Positions 1 through 6,736 of a stretch of 8,929 nt of DNA are shown here, piece after piece. The stretch is from Kiritimatiellia bacterium (GTDB lineage: Bacteria > Verrucomicrobiota > Kiritimatiellia > RFP12 > UBA1067). Each line of letters opens with the position of its first letter. The first letter of the stretch is position 1. A program made the translations under genes and the position numbers. The stretch is from the NCBI GenBank assembly GCA_017547265.1, contig JAFYQC010000214.1, forward strand, positions 1 to 8,929. The letters run 5' to 3'. The notes beneath the pieces are model-generated. The model saw only the letters and a program-made list of their open reading frames with translations, searched no databases and was not told the origin of the DNA.

Positions 1-1
1 C

Positions 2-1342
2 TGGCCGACGATACTCGCCTGCCAAAAGATCGGCGCAATCGCGATTCCCGCGACGAGCCAGCTCAAGAGCCACGACCTCACGTACCGCTTCCAGGCGGGC
101 GACGTGAAGGCGATCTTCTGCACCGGCGACGGCGATGTGGCGATCGAGGCAGACGCCGCCGAGAAGGAAATCGGCGCGAAGCTCGTCAAGGTGCTCGTAT
201 ACGGCAAGCGCGACGGCTGGCACGACTACAACGCCGAAGTTCCCGGTTTCCCCGACGTCTTCGAGCGTACCGCCGACTCGCCGCGCGGCAACGATCCGAT
301 GCTCATGTTCTTCACGAGCGGCACGACCGGCTATCCGAAGATGGCGCTTCACAGCTGCAAGTACGCGCTCGGCCACTATGTGACGGCGAAGTACTGGCAT
401 CTCGTCGAACGAGACGGGCTCCACTTCACGATTTCTGAGACTGGCTGGGGCAAGGCGCTCTGGGGCAAGTTCTACGGGCAGTGGCTTTGCGAGGGCGCGG
501 TGTTCACCTACGACTTCGAGCGCTTCGACGCCGAGAAGGTGCTGCCGATGTTCGAGAAGTACAACATCACGACGTTCTGCGCGCCGCCCACAATCTACCG
601 CATGCTCATAAAGGAGGACATCTCGAAGTACGACTTCACGTCCGTCCGCCACGCTACTACGGCGGGCGAGGCGCTGAACCCCGAGGTGTGGACGCAGTTC
701 GAGCGCGCGACGGGGCTCCAGATAGCCGAGGGCTTCGGCCAAACCGAGACGACGCTTTCGCTCGCGAACCTCCTTGGCGACGAACTTGAGCCGGGATCGA
801 TGGGCAAGCCCGTTCCCGACTATGGCGTGGATCTCGTGGACACGGACGGCAACCCTGTGCCCGCAGGCGAGAACGGCGAGATCGTCATTCGCACCGACCG
901 CAAGAATCCGCATCCCGGCATCTTCCTCGGCTACTACAAGGACGAGGAGAAGACGGACGAGGTGTGGCGTCACGGCTTCTACCACACGGGCGACCTCGCG
1001 TGGAAGGACGAGAACGGGTACTACCACTACGTCGGCCGTGCAGATGACGTCATAAAGTCGTCGGGCTACCGCATCGGTCCCGCGGAGATCGAGAACGTCA
1101 TAATGGAGCTTCCGTTCGTTCTCGAGTGCGGCGTTTCCGCCGCGCCTGATCCCGTGCGCGGGCAGGTCGTGAAGGCGTCCATCGTCCTCGTCAAGGGAGT
1201 GCATGGCACCGATACGCTGAAGGAGGAAGTGCAGCGGTACGTGAAGGAGCACACCGCCCCCTACAAGTACCCGCGTATCGTCGTCTTCCGCGACGAGCTG
1301 CCGAAGACCATCTCCGGCAAGATCCAGCGCAATCTCCTCTGA
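2..1342 (+). CDS. AMP-forming acyl-CoA synthetase, medium-chain/acetyl-CoA synthetase-like (5'-truncated by window edge)
   Basis: The protein activates a carboxylic acid with ATP to an acyl-adenylate and transfers it to CoA; cytoplasmic. The frame is open from base 2, and the residues before the in-frame GTG at 104 (ACQKIGAIAIPATSQLKSHD) already look like this family, so the gene begins upstream of the window and the GTG is not its start. Signatures of the ANL superfamily appear in order: the phosphate-binding loop TSGTTGYPK (from base 314), EGFGQTETT (about 728), YHTGDLAWKDENGYY with GRADDVIKSSGYRIGP (about 980-1080), and the C-terminal catalytic-lysine motif PKTISGKIQR, with the Lys codon at 1319-1321. 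It stops only six residues after that lysine, slightly shorter than many relatives. The overall pattern, especially the HTGDLAWKDE and GYRIGPAEIE regions, fits medium-chain (ACSM-type) synthetases better than acetate-specific Acs. The substrate cannot be read from the sequence. The next gene starts 27 bases downstream. Confidence 0.92.
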   Translation, partial: WPTILACQKIGAIAIPATSQLKSHDLTYRFQAGDVKAIFCTGDGDVAIEADAAEKEIGAKLVKVLVYGKRDGWHDYNAEVPGFPDVFERTADSPRGNDPMLMFFTSGTTGYPKMALHSCKYALGHYVTAKYWHLVERDGLHFTISETGWGKALWGKFYGQWLCEGAVFTYDFERFDAEKVLPMFEKYNITTFCAPPTIYRMLIKEDISKYDFTSVRHATTAGEALNPEVWTQFERATGLQIAEGFGQTETTLSLANLLGDELEPGSMGKPVPDYGVDLVDTDGNPVPAGENGEIVIRTDRKNPHPGIFLGYYKDEEKTDEVWRHGFYHTGDLAWKDENGYYHYVGRADDVIKSSGYRIGPAEIENVIMELPFVLECGVSAAPDPVRGQVVKASIVLVKGVHGTDTLKEEVQRYVKEHTAPYKYPRIVVFRDELPKTISGKIQRNLL

Positions 1343-1352
1343 TCCGCATTTA

Positions 1353-1361
1353 TGCTATAAT
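1353..1361 (+). promoter_or_regulatory. Extended -10 promoter element (TGCTATAAT) for the nucleotidyltransferase gene
   Basis: The sequence TGCTATAAT is a perfect extended -10 box (TGn plus consensus TATAAT at 1356-1361). No TTGACA-like -35 lies 16-18 bases upstream, which is usual for extended -10 promoters. Transcription would be expected to start about 7 bases after the box, at 1368-1370, exactly at the ATG of the next gene. That gene has no purine-rich ribosome binding site. Sigma-70-type recognition is assumed. Confidence 0.6.
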
Positions 1362-1369
1362 ATGTGCCT

Positions 1370-2281
1370 ATGAAACCCACATTGGTAGTGTTGGCGGCGG
1401 GCATGGGCTCGCGTTATGGCGGCTTGAAGCAGGTCGACCCTGTCGGTCCTTCGGGCGAGGCGATTCTCGACTACTCCGTTTTCGACGCGCTGCGCGGCGG
1501 ATTCGGCAAGGTCGTGTTCGTCATTAGGCGGGACTTCGAAGCGGAGTTCAAGGAGAAGATCGGTCGCAAGTTCGAGGCCCTGATGCCGGTGGACTACTGC
1601 TATCAGGACATCGCGGACCTCCCTGCGCCGTATACCGTCCCCGCAGGCCGCACGAAGCCGTGGGGCACCGCGCACGCGACGCGTGCGGCGCGCAGCGTCG
1701 TCGACGGACCTTTTGCGGTCATCAACGCCGACGACTTCTACGGCCGCGACGCCTTCGCGAAGCTCGCAACATTCCTCTCTTCCGAGACCGCAAACGACGG
1801 CAAGATGCACCTCGCGATGGTCGGCTTCAGGCTTGACCTCACGCTCAGTGAAAACGGCAGCGTCGCGCGCGGCATCTGCGACATCGCGCCAGACGGCAAG
1901 CTGCGCGGCGTGACCGAGATGACGAAGCTCGTCAAGGTCGGCGACATCGCCGAGAACCGCGAGGACGAGGCGAACCCCGTGAAGGTTCCTCTCGATTCGC
2001 GCGTCTCCATGAACTTCTGGGGCTTCCCCGCCGGGCTCTTCGCAGAGCTCGAGGAGCGCTTCCCGAAGTGGCTCGCCGTGAACGGCTCGAAGGAGAAAAG
2101 CGAATGGTACATTCCGTTCGTCGTAGACGAGCTCGTCCGCGAGGGCAAGGCTGACTGCTGCGTCCTTCCCACCGACTCGAGCTGGTTCGGCGTCACGTAC
2201 CGCGACGACAAACCGCGTGTCATGGAGTCGATCCGCGCGCTCGTCGATGCCGGCGAATATCCGTCCAATCTCTTTGCATAA
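1370..2281 (+). CDS. Nucleotidyltransferase family protein (sugar-1-phosphate nucleotidyltransferase-like)
   Basis: This 303-residue cytoplasmic protein probably transfers a nucleotidyl group from an NTP to a phosphorylated sugar or alcohol. The N-terminus LVVLAAGMGSRYGGLKQ (residues 5-21) is the nucleotide-binding loop of the NTP_transferase fold, with Arg15 and Lys20 in the expected places. NADDFYG at 119-125 supplies the acidic metal-binding position. RTKPWGTAHA (near base 1650) is characteristic of a subfamily common in gut anaerobes and usually annotated only as nucleotidyltransferase; its substrate is unknown to me. ATG 1370 is preferred over the in-frame GTG at 1364, because the GTG lies between the -10 box and the predicted transcription start and adds only two residues. 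There is no Shine-Dalgarno, consistent with a leaderless message. It may also be read through from the upstream synthetase gene, but the functional link is not evident. Confidence 0.87.
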   Translation: MKPTLVVLAAGMGSRYGGLKQVDPVGPSGEAILDYSVFDALRGGFGKVVFVIRRDFEAEFKEKIGRKFEALMPVDYCYQDIADLPAPYTVPAGRTKPWGTAHATRAARSVVDGPFAVINADDFYGRDAFAKLATFLSSETANDGKMHLAMVGFRLDLTLSENGSVARGICDIAPDGKLRGVTEMTKLVKVGDIAENREDEANPVKVPLDSRVSMNFWGFPAGLFAELEERFPKWLAVNGSKEKSEWYIPFVVDELVREGKADCCVLPTDSSWFGVTYRDDKPRVMESIRALVDAGEYPSNLFA

Positions 2282-2293
2282 GCTTCTGCCATG

Positions 2294-2306
2294 GGCCGAA
2301 GCGGCC
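2294..2306 (+). other. Small GC hairpin in the alaS leader
   Basis: GGCCG-AAG-CGGCC forms a five-base-pair stem with a three-base loop between the nucleotidyltransferase stop and alaS. It is not followed by a T-run, so it is not a convincing intrinsic terminator. It lies 9 bases upstream of the alaS ribosome binding site and could affect mRNA stability or initiation, or be chance in GC-rich sequence. Confidence 0.35.
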
Positions 2307-2315
2307 GGTTGATCC

Positions 2316-2320
2316 AAGGA
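2316..2320 (+). promoter_or_regulatory. Ribosome binding site of alaS
   Basis: AAGGA is followed by a 7-base spacer to ATG 2328. It confirms this start, since the protein then begins with the expected N-terminal AlaRS residues. Confidence 0.7.
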
Positions 2321-2327
2321 ACATCAA

Positions 2328-4178
2328 ATGAAGAATCTCACTGCGGACGAACTCCGCGACAAGTACCTTAAGTTTTTCGAGTCCAAGGGGCATACGATCA
2401 TCCCCGGCGCATCGGTTATTCCGGAGAACGACCCGACGGTCCTCTTCACTACGGCGGGAATGCACCCGCTCGTGCCCTATCTCATGGGCGCGATGGAGCA
2501 TCCCGCCGGAACTCGCCTCACTGACGTCCAGAAATGCGTCAGGACCGGCGATATCGACGAGGTGGGCGACGCGGCGCACTTGACGTTCTTCGAGATGCTT
2601 GGCAACTGGTCCTTGAACGACTACTTCAAGAAGGAGGCGATCTCCTGGAGCTTTGAGTTCCTTACCGAGCACCTCGGCTTCAAGCCCGAACAGCTCAACG
2701 TCACGGTTTTCCGCGGCGAGGGCAAGGAGGGCGAGGACGGCTATATCCCCGCCGATGAAGAGGCGGTCGAGATATGGAAGTCGCTCGGGATTCCCGAGGA
2801 GCGCATCTTCCGTCTGCCGCGCGAGGACAACTGGTGGGGCCCCGCGGGAACTACCGGTCCTTGCGGTCCCGACACCGAGATGTTCATCGACACCGGCAAG
2901 GAGAAGTGCGGTCCTGACTGCCGCCCTGGCTGCCACTGCGGGAAGTACATCGAGATCTGGAACGACGTCTTCATGCAGTACAACAAGAACGAGGAGGGCA
3001 AGTTCGTCCCCCTCGGGCGCCACAACGTCGACACCGGCATGGGCGTTGAGCGCACGATCTGCATGATGAGCGGTGCTCCCACTGTCTACGACACCGAGAT
3101 CTTCGCGCCGATCATGGCGAAAATAGAGGAACTCTCCAATTCCATGGGTAAGGGTGCGGGGACGCCAGAGTCCCCGTCCATTCCGCCAGAAGACCGCCTC
3201 CGCGCGAAGCGCATCATCGCCGACCATATGAGGACGGCGACGTTCATCCTCTGCGATCCGAAGGGCGGCGTGAAGCCCGGCAACATCGGCGCGAACTACG
3301 TTCTTCGCCGCCTTATCCGCCGCGCGGTCCGCTACGCTCGCATGCTCGGCATCGGCGAGGGCTTCACTGTGAAGCTCGCCGAGGTCATCTGCGACAAGTA
3401 CAGCCATGTTTACCCCGAGCTCAAGGCGAATCTCGAGCAGTGCCGTCTCGACTTGGAGGCCGAGGAGAAGCGCTTCAACGCCACCTTGGACAAGGGCGAG
3501 GCGATGTACAAGAAGGTCGCTGAGCAGCTTAAGCTCCACGGCCAGTCGCAGATCAGCGGCAAGACGGCGTTCAAGCTCTACGACACCTTCGGCTTCCCGC
3601 TCGAGATGACGATCGAGATGGCGACGAAGGACGGGCTTACCGTCGACAAGGAAGGTTTCGACGAGGCGAACCGCAAGCACCAGGAGCTTTCGCGCACCAC
3701 GAGCGCTGGCTCGTTCAAGGCGGGGCTTCAGGACAACAGCGAGGTCGTGACGCGTATGCACACGGCGACTCACCTCCTCCATGCCGCGCTCCACAAGGTG
3801 CTTGGCCCGACCGCGAACCAGAAGGGCTCCAATATCACCGCCGAGCGCCTTCGCTTCGACTTCACCTGGCCCGAGCCGATGACGGCCGAGCAGAAGGCAG
3901 AGGTCGAGAAGCTCGTCAACGAGTGGATCCAGCAGGGCATTTCCGTCTCGAAGAAGATGACGACCGTCGAGGAGGCGAAGGCCGAAGGCGCGATGGCGCT
4001 CTTTGGCGCGAAGTACGGCGACCAGGTGTCGCTTTACACAATCGGCGACGTCTCGAAGGAAATCTGCTGCGGCCCTCACGTCGAGAACACGAAAGAACTT
4101 GGCTCGTTCAAGATCGTGAAGGAGCAGTCTTCTTCCGCAGGCGTCAGGCGTATCAAGGCAGTGATAGGCAACATGTGA
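2328..4178 (+). CDS. alaS: Alanine--tRNA ligase, short form lacking the C-terminal C-Ala/DHHA1 region
   Basis: The enzyme charges tRNA-Ala with alanine and hydrolyses mischarged Ser/Gly-tRNA-Ala in the cytoplasm. The class II catalytic core occupies roughly residues 1-250: FTTAGM at 40-45, motif 2 TFFEMLGNW at 86-94, and motif 3 DTGMGVER at 235-242. A cysteine cluster C194-x3-C198-x3-C202-H-C204 in the core looks like a zinc site. The helical tRNA-binding region follows to about 460. The editing domain follows, with the zinc ligands H478-x3-H482 and C580-x3-H584. The protein is 616 residues and ends at GVRRIKAVIGNM, immediately after the editing domain. Typical bacterial AlaRS is about 850-900 residues, so the whole C-Ala part is missing. 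The ending is clean and the next gene overlaps the stop, so this looks like a natural short form and not a frameshift. The editing motif reads CCGPH where CGGTH is usual. Residues near GKGAGTPESPS are an odd low-complexity insertion. Confidence 0.97.
   Translation: MKNLTADELRDKYLKFFESKGHTIIPGASVIPENDPTVLFTTAGMHPLVPYLMGAMEHPAGTRLTDVQKCVRTGDIDEVGDAAHLTFFEMLGNWSLNDYFKKEAISWSFEFLTEHLGFKPEQLNVTVFRGEGKEGEDGYIPADEEAVEIWKSLGIPEERIFRLPREDNWWGPAGTTGPCGPDTEMFIDTGKEKCGPDCRPGCHCGKYIEIWNDVFMQYNKNEEGKFVPLGRHNVDTGMGVERTICMMSGAPTVYDTEIFAPIMAKIEELSNSMGKGAGTPESPSIPPEDRLRAKRIIADHMRTATFILCDPKGGVKPGNIGANYVLRRLIRRAVRYARMLGIGEGFTVKLAEVICDKYSHVYPELKANLEQCRLDLEAEEKRFNATLDKGEAMYKKVAEQLKLHGQSQISGKTAFKLYDTFGFPLEMTIEMATKDGLTVDKEGFDEANRKHQELSRTTSAGSFKAGLQDNSEVVTRMHTATHLLHAALHKVLGPTANQKGSNITAERLRFDFTWPEPMTAEQKAEVEKLVNEWIQQGISVSKKMTTVEEAKAEGAMALFGAKYGDQVSLYTIGDVSKEICCGPHVENTKELGSFKIVKEQSSSAGVRRIKAVIGNM
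3157..3176 (+). repeat. Perfect 7-bp inverted repeat inside alaS
   Basis: CGGGGAC-GCCAGA-GTCCCCG forms a 7-bp GC-rich stem with a 6-base loop. It encodes the Gly/Pro/Ser-rich piece AGTPESPS between the catalytic core and the conserved RIIADH helix. It may be a small palindromic element accommodated in frame or a simple composition effect; only one copy is visible in the window. Confidence 0.4.
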
Positions 4179-5179
4179 AGCAGCTTTTCTCCAGATGCGG
4201 CGTGGCGGCCGTGGTGTTCGCGGCGTTTTTTGGCGCCAAGTTCGCCTTTGCAGCCGCGATGCCCGAGGAGATAGCGAAACAGCTTAGCGAACGTCTTCCC
4301 GCCGCGTTTGTGCCAATTCCGGCGTCAGGCGCTGTGAAGATATTCCCGCTCGTTTCCGACAAGCGCAAGTCTCCCGACCGCAAGTACGCGATCACGGTTG
4401 ATGGAACGCCTTTTGCGATAACGGCAATCGGCGAGGGCGGCAAGCTCGTCGAAATGTTGGTTCCTGCAGGGCTTCATACGGAAGAGTTCACGAACCGCTG
4501 GTTCAAGGCCGAGGACGTCTTCGGCAAGATCAAATGGAAGCTCGAGCCGTACACGCCTGAGGTGCCATGTCTCGCCTACTTGAGCGGCGGGAAGGGGCCT
4601 CTTGAACTCGTGGCGAAGATCCCAGGCGGAACGCCGTGCGCGGTTCTCGGCACTGTTGTGGCAGGCAAGGCGACACAAAAACTCGTCCAGGTGCGCAAGC
4701 CCCTTAAGGGCGGTGGGCAGGACAACGAGTTCATGCTCGTCTTCCTAAAGGAGAACCCGCCGGTGAAGACGCAGGCTGAATACGACGCGCGCGCGAAGCA
4801 GATGATGGCGGAACACGCGTTCAGGACGGGGCGTCCGTGGGGCAAGATGTTTCCTTCCATTCTCGGCAACACAAGCTGCTTCGAGTGTGCGGCGATGGCC
4901 GCAGATGCGACGACGTACATGCTCGACGGCGCATTTGGTGCGGGCGAGCGTTTCGAGAAAGTCGAGGAAATACGTTCCGGCGACATCGTGCATTTCAAGA
5001 CGCACTACATCTTTGTCATATATCGCAAGGGCTCCCAGCTTACGACGATAGAGGGCAACATGAACGAGACGGTCCGTCAGTCGTCGAGCGCTTATACTGT
5101 CTCTGGAGGCAAGTTCTTCGCCGGAGGGCAGGAGAAGGAATTCACGCACGGATTCCACAACTGGACCCCGCCCAAGTGA
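4175..5179 (+). CDS. Exported protein with two SH3-like segments and an NlpC/P60- or CHAP-like cysteine-peptidase domain
   Basis: This 334-residue protein is probably secreted and may cleave cell-wall peptides or amides. The GTG at 4175 overlaps the alaS stop by four bases and gives a textbook signal peptide: KQLFSR, a hydrophobic stretch, then AFAAA with likely cleavage near residue 29. The frame is also open far upstream, but those residues are antiparallel nonsense inside alaS, so the GTG is chosen. Residues about 70-122 (ending around W109-FKAEDVFG) and 140-195 are beta-rich and resemble bacterial SH3-type wall-binding modules. The last 110 residues carry C235 and C238 (SCFECAAMA), GDIVHF ending at H273, H277 in THYIFVIY, and E293/N295 in IEGNMN. 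This Cys...His...polar order with a GDIVHF strand is that of NlpC/P60/CHAP papain-like folds. The gene is certain enough; the family is inferred by eye and could be another amidase-like fold. Translational coupling to alaS is likely. Confidence 0.82.
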   Translation: MKQLFSRCGVAAVVFAAFFGAKFAFAAAMPEEIAKQLSERLPAAFVPIPASGAVKIFPLVSDKRKSPDRKYAITVDGTPFAITAIGEGGKLVEMLVPAGLHTEEFTNRWFKAEDVFGKIKWKLEPYTPEVPCLAYLSGGKGPLELVAKIPGGTPCAVLGTVVAGKATQKLVQVRKPLKGGGQDNEFMLVFLKENPPVKTQAEYDARAKQMMAEHAFRTGRPWGKMFPSILGNTSCFECAAMAADATTYMLDGAFGAGERFEKVEEIRSGDIVHFKTHYIFVIYRKGSQLTTIEGNMNETVRQSSSAYTVSGGKFFAGGQEKEFTHGFHNWTPPK

Positions 5180-5189
5180 TTGTCCGGCG

Positions 5190-5205
5190 GCGTATTGCAA
5201 TACGC
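5190..5205. promoter_or_regulatory. Perfect 16-bp palindrome, candidate operator or weak terminator hairpin
   Basis: GCGTATTGCAATACGC is identical on both strands. It begins 10 bases after the stop of the exported peptidase-like gene and lies about 125 bases upstream of the predicted operon promoter. As RNA it folds into a 6-bp stem with a TGCA loop, but the following bases (TAATGTTTCG) are a poor T-tract. A dimeric-repressor operator is as plausible as a terminator. Confidence 0.45.
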
Positions 5206-5340
5206 TAATGTTTCGCCCATTATCCGGGGAGTGATTGTTTGAGCTATTATAATAACTTTTGGGCGATTATGATGGTCCAAAAGATATAAATTTGATATCA
5301 TATCATCTGACGGGTATTTGTTGGACATTATAAACATGAA
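5206..5340 (+). promoter_or_regulatory. AT-rich intergenic control region with promoter boxes for the membrane-protein/larBC operon
   Basis: This gap is visibly richer in A and T than the genes on either side and contains no credible gene. It holds TATAAT at 5248-5253 inside the palindrome TATTATAATA (5245-5254), a TTGATA (5292-5297) 17 bases from TATTTG (5315-5320), and CTGACG (5307-5312) 16 bases from TATAAA (5329-5334). The last pair would start transcription near 5341, about 44 bases upstream of ATG 5385, and is my preferred promoter. The 8-bp palindrome TGATATCA (5293-5300) and an inverted pair GTCCAA (5275-5280) / TTGGAC (5321-5326) could be regulator contacts. All assignments are by eye. 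Confidence 0.5.
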
Positions 5341-5372
5341 CGCGGCGCGGTAGTGCGCGGCTGATAAAGGCA

Positions 5373-5377
5373 AGGAG
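5373..5377 (+). promoter_or_regulatory. Ribosome binding site of the first membrane-protein gene
   Basis: AGGAG with a 7-base spacer to ATG 5385 is the strongest Shine-Dalgarno in the window and fixes this start. Confidence 0.75.
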
Positions 5378-5384
5378 TAAAGAC

Positions 5385-5735
5385 ATGGCATGTTTCACTG
5401 TGCCGCTCGCCACGGCGGCGGTCGCTACGGCGGTAAAGACAACTCTTCCAAAGTCTGCGGAGGGCAATCCCTTTGTCAGCAGACTCGGCTGGCTCGGCAA
5501 GATGATGTTTGGCGGCAGCTTCCTCCTCGCCATAGAACACGTCTACCACGGCGAGATAATCTTCACGCCGCCATTCCTCACCGCTGCGAAGGAAGGGCCG
5601 GAGGCCGTGAGCGAGATGCTCCACGAGATGGCCACGCGCGGTGTCGCGATGACCGTCCTCCTCGTCGCCGTCTGGGTGGCGATGGTCGTCTTTTCAGTCC
5701 ACTCCGAAAAGAAGGCGTGCGCAGCCCATGTGTGA
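5385..5735 (+). CDS. Small membrane protein of unknown function, first gene of the lar operon
   Basis: A 116-residue protein that I cannot assign to a named family. It has a short N-terminal apolar stretch beginning ACFTVP (residues 2-17), a hydrophobic helix at about 34-50 followed at once by E51-H52-VY-H55-G-E57, and a strong transmembrane helix at about 86-105 (GVAMTVLLVAVWVAMVVF). The tail is KKACAAH. The clustered His and Glu residues at the end of the second helix could bind a metal, but this is inference. Its last eight bases overlap the next small membrane-protein gene, so the two are probably made together and may form a complex. The operon continues into larB and larC, which suggests a role linked to nickel-pincer cofactor synthesis or use. 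A good ribosome binding site and the overlap make it a real gene despite its size. Confidence 0.85.
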   Translation: MACFTVPLATAAVATAVKTTLPKSAEGNPFVSRLGWLGKMMFGGSFLLAIEHVYHGEIIFTPPFLTAAKEGPEAVSEMLHEMATRGVAMTVLLVAVWVAMVVFSVHSEKKACAAHV

Positions 5736-6012
5736 GTTGATGACGATAGCTGCTGCCGTTGCGTTCACGCTCTGGCATCTTGCAGCGAAGAAGGCTGGCC
5801 GGCCGAACGGCGCGGTGTTTACGACGATGCTCATGTTCTGGGGGGCTGCGCTGATGTGGTCCGTCGACTGCGTCGCAGGCGCGATGGAGGGAGATCCTCT
5901 CTTTGACCTTTCGGCTCACGACGCCATCCTTGGTGCGATAGTGGTCTTCGCCGGATTCGTAGTATTCGGAGTCCTATCCCTTTTGCGGAAGTTCCATGCC
6001 GCGTCCGCTTGA
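5728..6012 (+). CDS. Second small membrane protein of unknown function, coupled to larB
   Basis: A 94-residue, very hydrophobic protein without a family I recognise. It has three likely membrane helices: about 5-20, 29-52 (containing an Asp, D47, in ALMWSVDC) and 66-86, followed by the basic tail LLRKFH. It overlaps the preceding gene by 8 bases and larB by 17 bases. ATG 5728 is used here; ATG 5740 (starting MTIAAAVAF) is a plausible alternative that would remove the upstream overlap, and neither has a strong ribosome binding site. The partnership with the previous gene and with larB is inferred from the overlaps alone. A small integral-membrane accessory or transporter subunit is possible. 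Confidence 0.8.
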   Translation: MCELMTIAAAVAFTLWHLAAKKAGRPNGAVFTTMLMFWGAALMWSVDCVAGAMEGDPLFDLSAHDAILGAIVVFAGFVVFGVLSLLRKFHAASA

Positions 6013-6736
6013 CAGGTATGAAGACCTGAAGCGAATCCTTTCGCCGATGGGGTCGACCGCAGACGTAGACGATCTCGGCTTTGCACGCGTCGACCTGCAG
6101 CGCCACTCCCGACAGGGAACGGCCGAGGTCGTTTATGGCGACGGAAAGACTGCCGTGCAGATCGCGGCGATACTCACCTCCCTTAGAAACCATGGACAGC
6201 TCCCCACGCTCGTTACGCGGATAGACGCCGAAAAGGCGAAGAGCGTCGCGCAGTCGCTCGGCGATGACTTTACATATTTTCCCGAGGCGCGGCTTGGACG
6301 CCTTGGCGCCAACAGACAGTGCGACGGGGCGGGTACGATTGCCGTCGCGACAGGCGGAACGAGTGACATCGCTGTCGCGGAAGAGGCAGCGCTTGTCGCG
6401 GAGGCGATGGGCAACAAGGTCGTGCGGCTCTACGACGTGGGCGTAGCGGGGCTTCACCGGCTTCTCGCCTGCACGGACGAGCTGCGCGCTGCGAGTGTAG
6501 TAATCGCTGTCGCCGGGATGGAGGGTGCGCTTCCAAGCGTCATCGGCGGGCTTGTCGAGGCGCCAGTCATTGCAGTCCCCACGAGTGTCGGCTATGGGAC
6601 GTCGTTCGGCGGCGTTACGGCGCTTCTCGCCATGCTGAATTCGTGCGCGGCCGGGGTGAGTGTCGTGAACATCGACAACGGTTTCGGCGCAGGTTTCCTC
6701 GCAAGCCGCATCAACCACCTGAAGGGAGCGGAATGA
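5996..6736 (+). CDS. larB: Nickel-pincer cofactor biosynthesis protein LarB
   Basis: LarB carboxylates the pyridinium ring of nicotinic acid adenine dinucleotide and hydrolyses the phosphoanhydride bond, giving P2CMN, the first step of nickel-pincer nucleotide synthesis; cytoplasmic. The 246-residue product shows the N-terminal LarB signature LGFARVDLQRHSRQG with EVVYGDGKT (residues 27-52). The PurE-like domain carries GGTSDIAVAEEAAL from residue 120, VAGMEGALPSVIGGL, PTSVGYGTSFGG and NSCAAG...NIDNGFGAG near the end. Cys217 matches the position of the essential cysteine that forms the transient cysteinyl-pyridine intermediate in the Lactiplantibacillus enzyme. The N-terminus is somewhat shorter than usual. 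The gene overlaps the upstream membrane-protein gene by 17 bases and larC by 4 bases (ATGA), so it is translated as part of one unit. Confidence 0.93.
   Translation: MPRPLDRYEDLKRILSPMGSTADVDDLGFARVDLQRHSRQGTAEVVYGDGKTAVQIAAILTSLRNHGQLPTLVTRIDAEKAKSVAQSLGDDFTYFPEARLGRLGANRQCDGAGTIAVATGGTSDIAVAEEAALVAEAMGNKVVRLYDVGVAGLHRLLACTDELRAASVVIAVAGMEGALPSVIGGLVEAPVIAVPTSVGYGTSFGGVTALLAMLNSCAAGVSVVNIDNGFGAGFLASRINHLKGAE

Noticed and set aside
2294..2306. Intrinsic terminator before alaS
   Set aside because: The stem is only five base pairs and is followed by GGTTGATCC, not a T-run.
1355..2317. Minus-strand open frame of 320 codons opposite the nucleotidyltransferase gene
   Set aside because: No recognisable domain or ribosome binding site; the plus strand carries clear nucleotidyltransferase motifs.
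2220..4079. Long open frame of 619 codons on the minus strand, antisense to alaS
   Set aside because: The translation is Arg/Leu/Asp/Val-rich without motifs, and it lies opposite an unmistakable AlaRS. It reflects GC-rich codon bias.
4840..5210. Overlapping plus-strand frame of 123 codons inside the peptidase-like gene
   Set aside because: Out-of-frame shadow of the 4175-5179 gene with Arg/His-rich nonsense composition.
5336..5353. Tiny ORF (ATG AAC GCG GCG CGG TAG) between the promoter and the first membrane-protein gene
   Set aside because: Five codons, no ribosome binding site, and its ATG lies at or before the predicted transcription start; probably chance.
5092..5391. Minus-strand frame of 99 codons spanning the AT-rich gap
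   Set aside because: It starts inside the ribosome-binding/start region of the first membrane-protein gene, overlaps the end of the exported protein gene, and its product shows no domain. A small divergent gene cannot be fully excluded.
5831..6718. Minus-strand open frame of 295 codons opposite larB and the second membrane-protein gene
   Set aside because: Arg-rich composition without motifs; larB on the plus strand is well supported.
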